A DNA stretch of 64,000 nt from JBAYDV01 sp041672845 (GTDB lineage Bacteria; Bacteroidota; Bacteroidia; Bacteroidales; UBA932): assembly GCA_041672845.1 (NCBI GenBank), contig JBAYYV010000006.1, positions 57,708 through 121,707 of the forward strand, given 5' to 3'. This document shows positions 61,458 through 64,000 of this stretch, piece after piece. Both the position numbers and the translations under genes were made by a program. Positions within the stretch are counted from its first letter, which is position 1, and each line of letters begins with the position of its first letter. A model generated the notes under the pieces. It made no database searches. It was not told the origin of the DNA and saw nothing but the letters and a program-made list of their open reading frames with translations.

Positions 61458-63164
61458 ATGTTTAAAAACCAACCTAAAGGTTTATATGCCTTAGCTCTAG
61501 CTAATACTGGTGAAAGGTTTGGGTACTATACCATGCTTGCAATATTCGCTTTATTTCTGCAAGCTAAATTTGGATTCAATGCATCTACTTCAGCTAGTAT
61601 ATATGGAGGATTTTTAGCTGCTATTTATTTTTTACCTGTAATAGGAGGTATTCTAGCAGATAAATTCGGTTATGGAAAATGTGTAATATCAGGAATTTTA
61701 ATCATGTTTATAGGATATGCGTTAATGGCTATCCCTACTGGAATTGATACAAATTCTAAAATCATGATGTTCTTTGCATTATTTTTAATTGCAGCTGGTA
61801 CTGGACTTTTCAAGGGAAATCTTCAAGTAATGGTAGGTAACCTTTATGATGATCCTAAATACGCAGACAAGAGAGACTCTGCCTTCAGCATTTTCTATAT
61901 GGCTATTAACATCGGTGCACTTTTCGCTCCTTCTATGGCTGAAAAAATTACTAACTGGGTATTAAATGGGAAAGGATTATCTTATATCTCTTCTATGCCT
62001 AATCTTGCTCATCAAGCTTTAAATAGTAATATTACTGACGTAGGTAGCACTAAACTAGCGGAATTAGCTAGTACCATGCCAGATGCTTTTGCAAGTCAAG
62101 GGAATGATATCCTTCAATTTAGTCAATATTATCTAGATCAACTTTCAAATTCATATCACTATGCTTTCGGAATAGCTTGTGTTTCCCTTATTATTTCCAT
62201 AGCTATATATCTTGGTTTCCATAGCTGGTTTAAACATGCTGATGTAAATACTAAACAACAAGCTGAAATGGCTAAAAAAGATAATACTATAGCAAAACCT
62301 GTAGAATTAACTAAAGCCCAAACTAAGAGTAGATTAATCGCTCTAGGTTTAGTGTTCTTTGTAGTGATTTTCTTCTGGATGGCTTTCCATCAGAATGGAC
62401 TTACTCTTACATGGTTCGCTCGCGATTATACAGCAAGCTCCGTAAATGGATTATCGAGAATTAGTTTTGATGTATTTAATTTAGCTATAATAATAATAGC
62501 AGTATATGCTTTATTTTCAGCTTTCCAAAGTACTACTAAGAAAGCTAAAACTATCTCTTGGTTAGTCGTAGCTGCTGCTATAGCAGGTATCATTATTAAA
62601 TACCTAGCGTTAGGACAAAATCCTGTAGACATATTACCTCAGAAATTCCAACAATTTAATCCATTCTTCGTAGTAGCTTTAACTCCAGTCTCCATGGCTA
62701 TCTTCGGTGCATTAGCTAAAAAGAAAAGGGAACCATCTGCTCCTAAAAAAATCGGGATAGGTATGTTTATAGCTGCTGGTGGTTATATTATTATGGCTTG
62801 TGCTTCATTCCATTTACTTTCTCCTATGGCCTTAACTTCCACTGGTGGAGTATCTGATACTTTAGTATCTCCTAATGTTTTAATTAACACATATTTAGTA
62901 TTAACATTCGCTGAATTATTCCTTTCTCCTATGGGTATTTCTTTCGTATCGAAAGTGGCACCTCCTAAGTATAAAGGGTTAATGATGGGTGGATGGTTTG
63001 CAGCTACTGCTGTAGGTAATTACATGACTTCTATTATAGGTAACCTTTGGGGTAGTAACCTTCCTCTATGGGCTACTTGGTCAGTACTTATTGGACTATG
63101 TGCATTATCCGGTATTTTCATGTTCGCTATGATGAAGAAACTAGAAAAAGCTACAGCTAAATAA
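61458..63164 (+). CDS. POT-family (PTR2) peptide transporter, copy 1
   Basis: An inner-membrane proton-coupled oligopeptide transporter of 568 residues with about 14 membrane segments. The N-terminus is MFKNQPKGLYALALANTGER, and the family loop GTGLFKGNLQVMVGNLYDDP is near residues 114-133. The ExxER motif is changed: position 16 is Asn (NTGER), although the Glu-Arg pair is kept. An insert of about 70 residues between the sixth and seventh helices is present. It follows its own -7 box and ends in a hairpin terminator. A close second copy begins 137 bp later, so the two are a tandem duplicate pair. Substrate cannot be read. Confidence 0.92.
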   Translation: MFKNQPKGLYALALANTGERFGYYTMLAIFALFLQAKFGFNASTSASIYGGFLAAIYFLPVIGGILADKFGYGKCVISGILIMFIGYALMAIPTGIDTNSKIMMFFALFLIAAGTGLFKGNLQVMVGNLYDDPKYADKRDSAFSIFYMAINIGALFAPSMAEKITNWVLNGKGLSYISSMPNLAHQALNSNITDVGSTKLAELASTMPDAFASQGNDILQFSQYYLDQLSNSYHYAFGIACVSLIISIAIYLGFHSWFKHADVNTKQQAEMAKKDNTIAKPVELTKAQTKSRLIALGLVFFVVIFFWMAFHQNGLTLTWFARDYTASSVNGLSRISFDVFNLAIIIIAVYALFSAFQSTTKKAKTISWLVVAAAIAGIIIKYLALGQNPVDILPQKFQQFNPFFVVALTPVSMAIFGALAKKKREPSAPKKIGIGMFIAAGGYIIMACASFHLLSPMALTSTGGVSDTLVSPNVLINTYLVLTFAELFLSPMGISFVSKVAPPKYKGLMMGGWFAATAVGNYMTSIIGNLWGSNLPLWATWSVLIGLCALSGIFMFAMMKKLEKATAK

Positions 63165-63208
63165 AATTTTATTATTAATTTCTAATATTAAGAATTAATA
63201 AATTAACT

Positions 63209-63240
63209 AAAAAAAACCGTCCTATTGGGCGGTTTTTTTT
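63209..63240 (+). terminator. Terminator between the two POT genes
   Basis: A stem of A/T-rich arms with core accgtcc/ggGcggt (one G-U pair) and 4-nt loop, followed by eight Ts. It is directly followed by the -7 box of the second POT gene. Confidence 0.88.
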
Positions 63241-63247
63241 ATCTTTG
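63240..63247 (+). promoter_or_regulatory. Candidate -7 box of the second POT gene
   Basis: TATCTTTG, 53 bp before the ATG at 63301; it shares its first base with the terminator T-tract. No clear -33 TTTG. Confidence 0.5.
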
Positions 63248-63300
63248 CGTGATTCAAGATAATATTAGAAATATATCTATAAATAAAAAAACTCTTACTT

Positions 63301-64000
63301 ATGTTTAAAAACCAACCTAAAGGTCTATATGCCTTAGCCCTAGCCAATACTGGTGAAAGGTTTGGATATTATACCATGCTTGCCATATTTACATTATTTA
63401 TACAAGCAAAATTCGGATTTGGGACATCTACTGCTAGTAGTATTTATGGTGGCTTCTTAGCTGCTGTTTATTTTTTACCTGTAATAGGTGGTATAGTCGC
63501 TGATAAATTTGGATACGGAAAATGTGTAGTTTCTGGTATCATAGTCATGTTCATAGGATATGCTTTAATGGCTATTCCTACTGGAGTCGATACAAATGCT
63601 AAGATTATGATGTTCTTTGCATTATTTTTAATTGCAGCTGGTACTGGACTTTTCAAAGGAAATCTTCAAGTAATGGTAGGTAACCTTTATGATGATCCTA
63701 AATACGCTGATAAGAGAGACTCGGCCTTCAGTATTTTCTATATGGCCATTAATATTGGTGCACTTTTCGCTCCTTCTATGGCTGAAAAAATTACTAACTG
63801 GGTATTAAATGGGAAAGGATTATCTTATATCTCTTCTATGCCTAATCTTGCTCATCAAGCTATCGACCACAACATTACTGAAGTAGGTAGCACTAAACTA
63901 GCGGAATTAGCTAGTACCATGCCAGATGCTTTTGCAAGTCAAGGGAATGATATCCTTCAATTTAGTCAATATTATCTAGATCAACTTTCAAATTCATATC
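63301..64000 (+). CDS. POT-family peptide transporter, copy 2, 3' end outside window
   Basis: The first 233 codons of a second POT-family transporter, cut by the window edge. The first 306 bp differ from copy 1 at about 50 positions, whereas the next 394 bp differ at about 17, nine of them clustered in one short stretch. Runs of 105 bp (63757-63861) and 118 bp (63883-64000) are identical, including synonymous positions. As in copy 1, the ExxER motif starts with Asn. The gene has its own -7 box behind the terminator of copy 1. Duplication followed by partial gene conversion explains the mosaic. Confidence 0.93.
   Translation, partial: MFKNQPKGLYALALANTGERFGYYTMLAIFTLFIQAKFGFGTSTASSIYGGFLAAVYFLPVIGGIVADKFGYGKCVVSGIIVMFIGYALMAIPTGVDTNAKIMMFFALFLIAAGTGLFKGNLQVMVGNLYDDPKYADKRDSAFSIFYMAINIGALFAPSMAEKITNWVLNGKGLSYISSMPNLAHQAIDHNITEVGSTKLAELASTMPDAFASQGNDILQFSQYYLDQLSNSY

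Overview
The window is chromosomal DNA from an AT-rich member of the Bacteroidota, most likely Bacteroidales. The evidence is the set of families that are largely confined to that phylum (DUF4834, DUF3127, DUF4254 next to a family 9 glycosyltransferase, DUF3575, DUF4252, DUF4831, a CCDC81-like HU-domain protein, EFR1-type proteins). It also includes Bacteroidota promoters (TTTG, 19 bp, TAnnTTTG; perfect copies before both tRNA genes, a DUF4254 gene and the rpsF operon) and the near absence of Shine-Dalgarno sequences. Genus cannot be fixed by reading alone. Nothing looks like a prophage, integrative element, insertion sequence, CRISPR array or defence island.

Layout. 1-10,821 is all on the minus strand: kdsD and an arginase-family gene overlap, then an FKBP lipoprotein, DUF3127, a 743-residue membrane-anchored protein, DUF4834, an MsbA-like ABC exporter and an acyl-CoA-ligase-like enzyme form one packed run. 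A dCMP deaminase and a truncated S41 protease follow. recQ (plus) diverges from kdsD; miaA and a PRiA4_ORF3-like gene (minus) and a DUF4254/glycosyltransferase pair (plus) come next. 16.2-18.8 kb holds a DUF3575 barrel protein, the only long non-coding gap (639 bp, with a 93-bp tandem repeat) and a LuxC-family acyl-CoA reductase. 19-27.9 kb carries an IMPACT-family gene, pyrBI, serC-serA-DUF1015, a nucleotidyltransferase, two tandem EFR1-type flavodoxin/ferredoxin proteins and msrA.

28-41.3 kb: class I fumarase, then a minus operon rlmN, patatin-like barrel protein, recX, prfB (with an in-frame TGA and programmed +1 frameshift), then recA, trpS, dnaG, metG on plus. 41.5-45.3 kb: a sigma-70-family factor with a membrane protein, DUF4252 and barrel protein, facing an HU-domain/Glu-rich membrane protein. 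Two tRNA genes (Asn-GUU, Leu-CAG) flank cutC and a large transglutaminase-fold lipoprotein. 49.4-64 kb: ABC-F ATPase, a DUF2975/HTH pair, an M16 protease with a serine hydrolase, the rpsF-rpsR-rplI operon, pepD, DUF4831, an LpxL-like acyltransferase and two tandem POT transporters, the second cut by the window end.

Most of this is ordinary housekeeping and envelope biology, and I did not find a convincing undescribed defence or mobile system. The most interesting signals are translational: in a genome whose genes lack Shine-Dalgarno sequences, strong ones occur before rpsR and rplI and inside the prfB frameshift site. Others are a gene-conversion-like patch between the two POT genes, several short tandem arrays in intergenic gaps, an HU-domain protein with no SPOR domain, and the sigma factor/DUF4252 locus.
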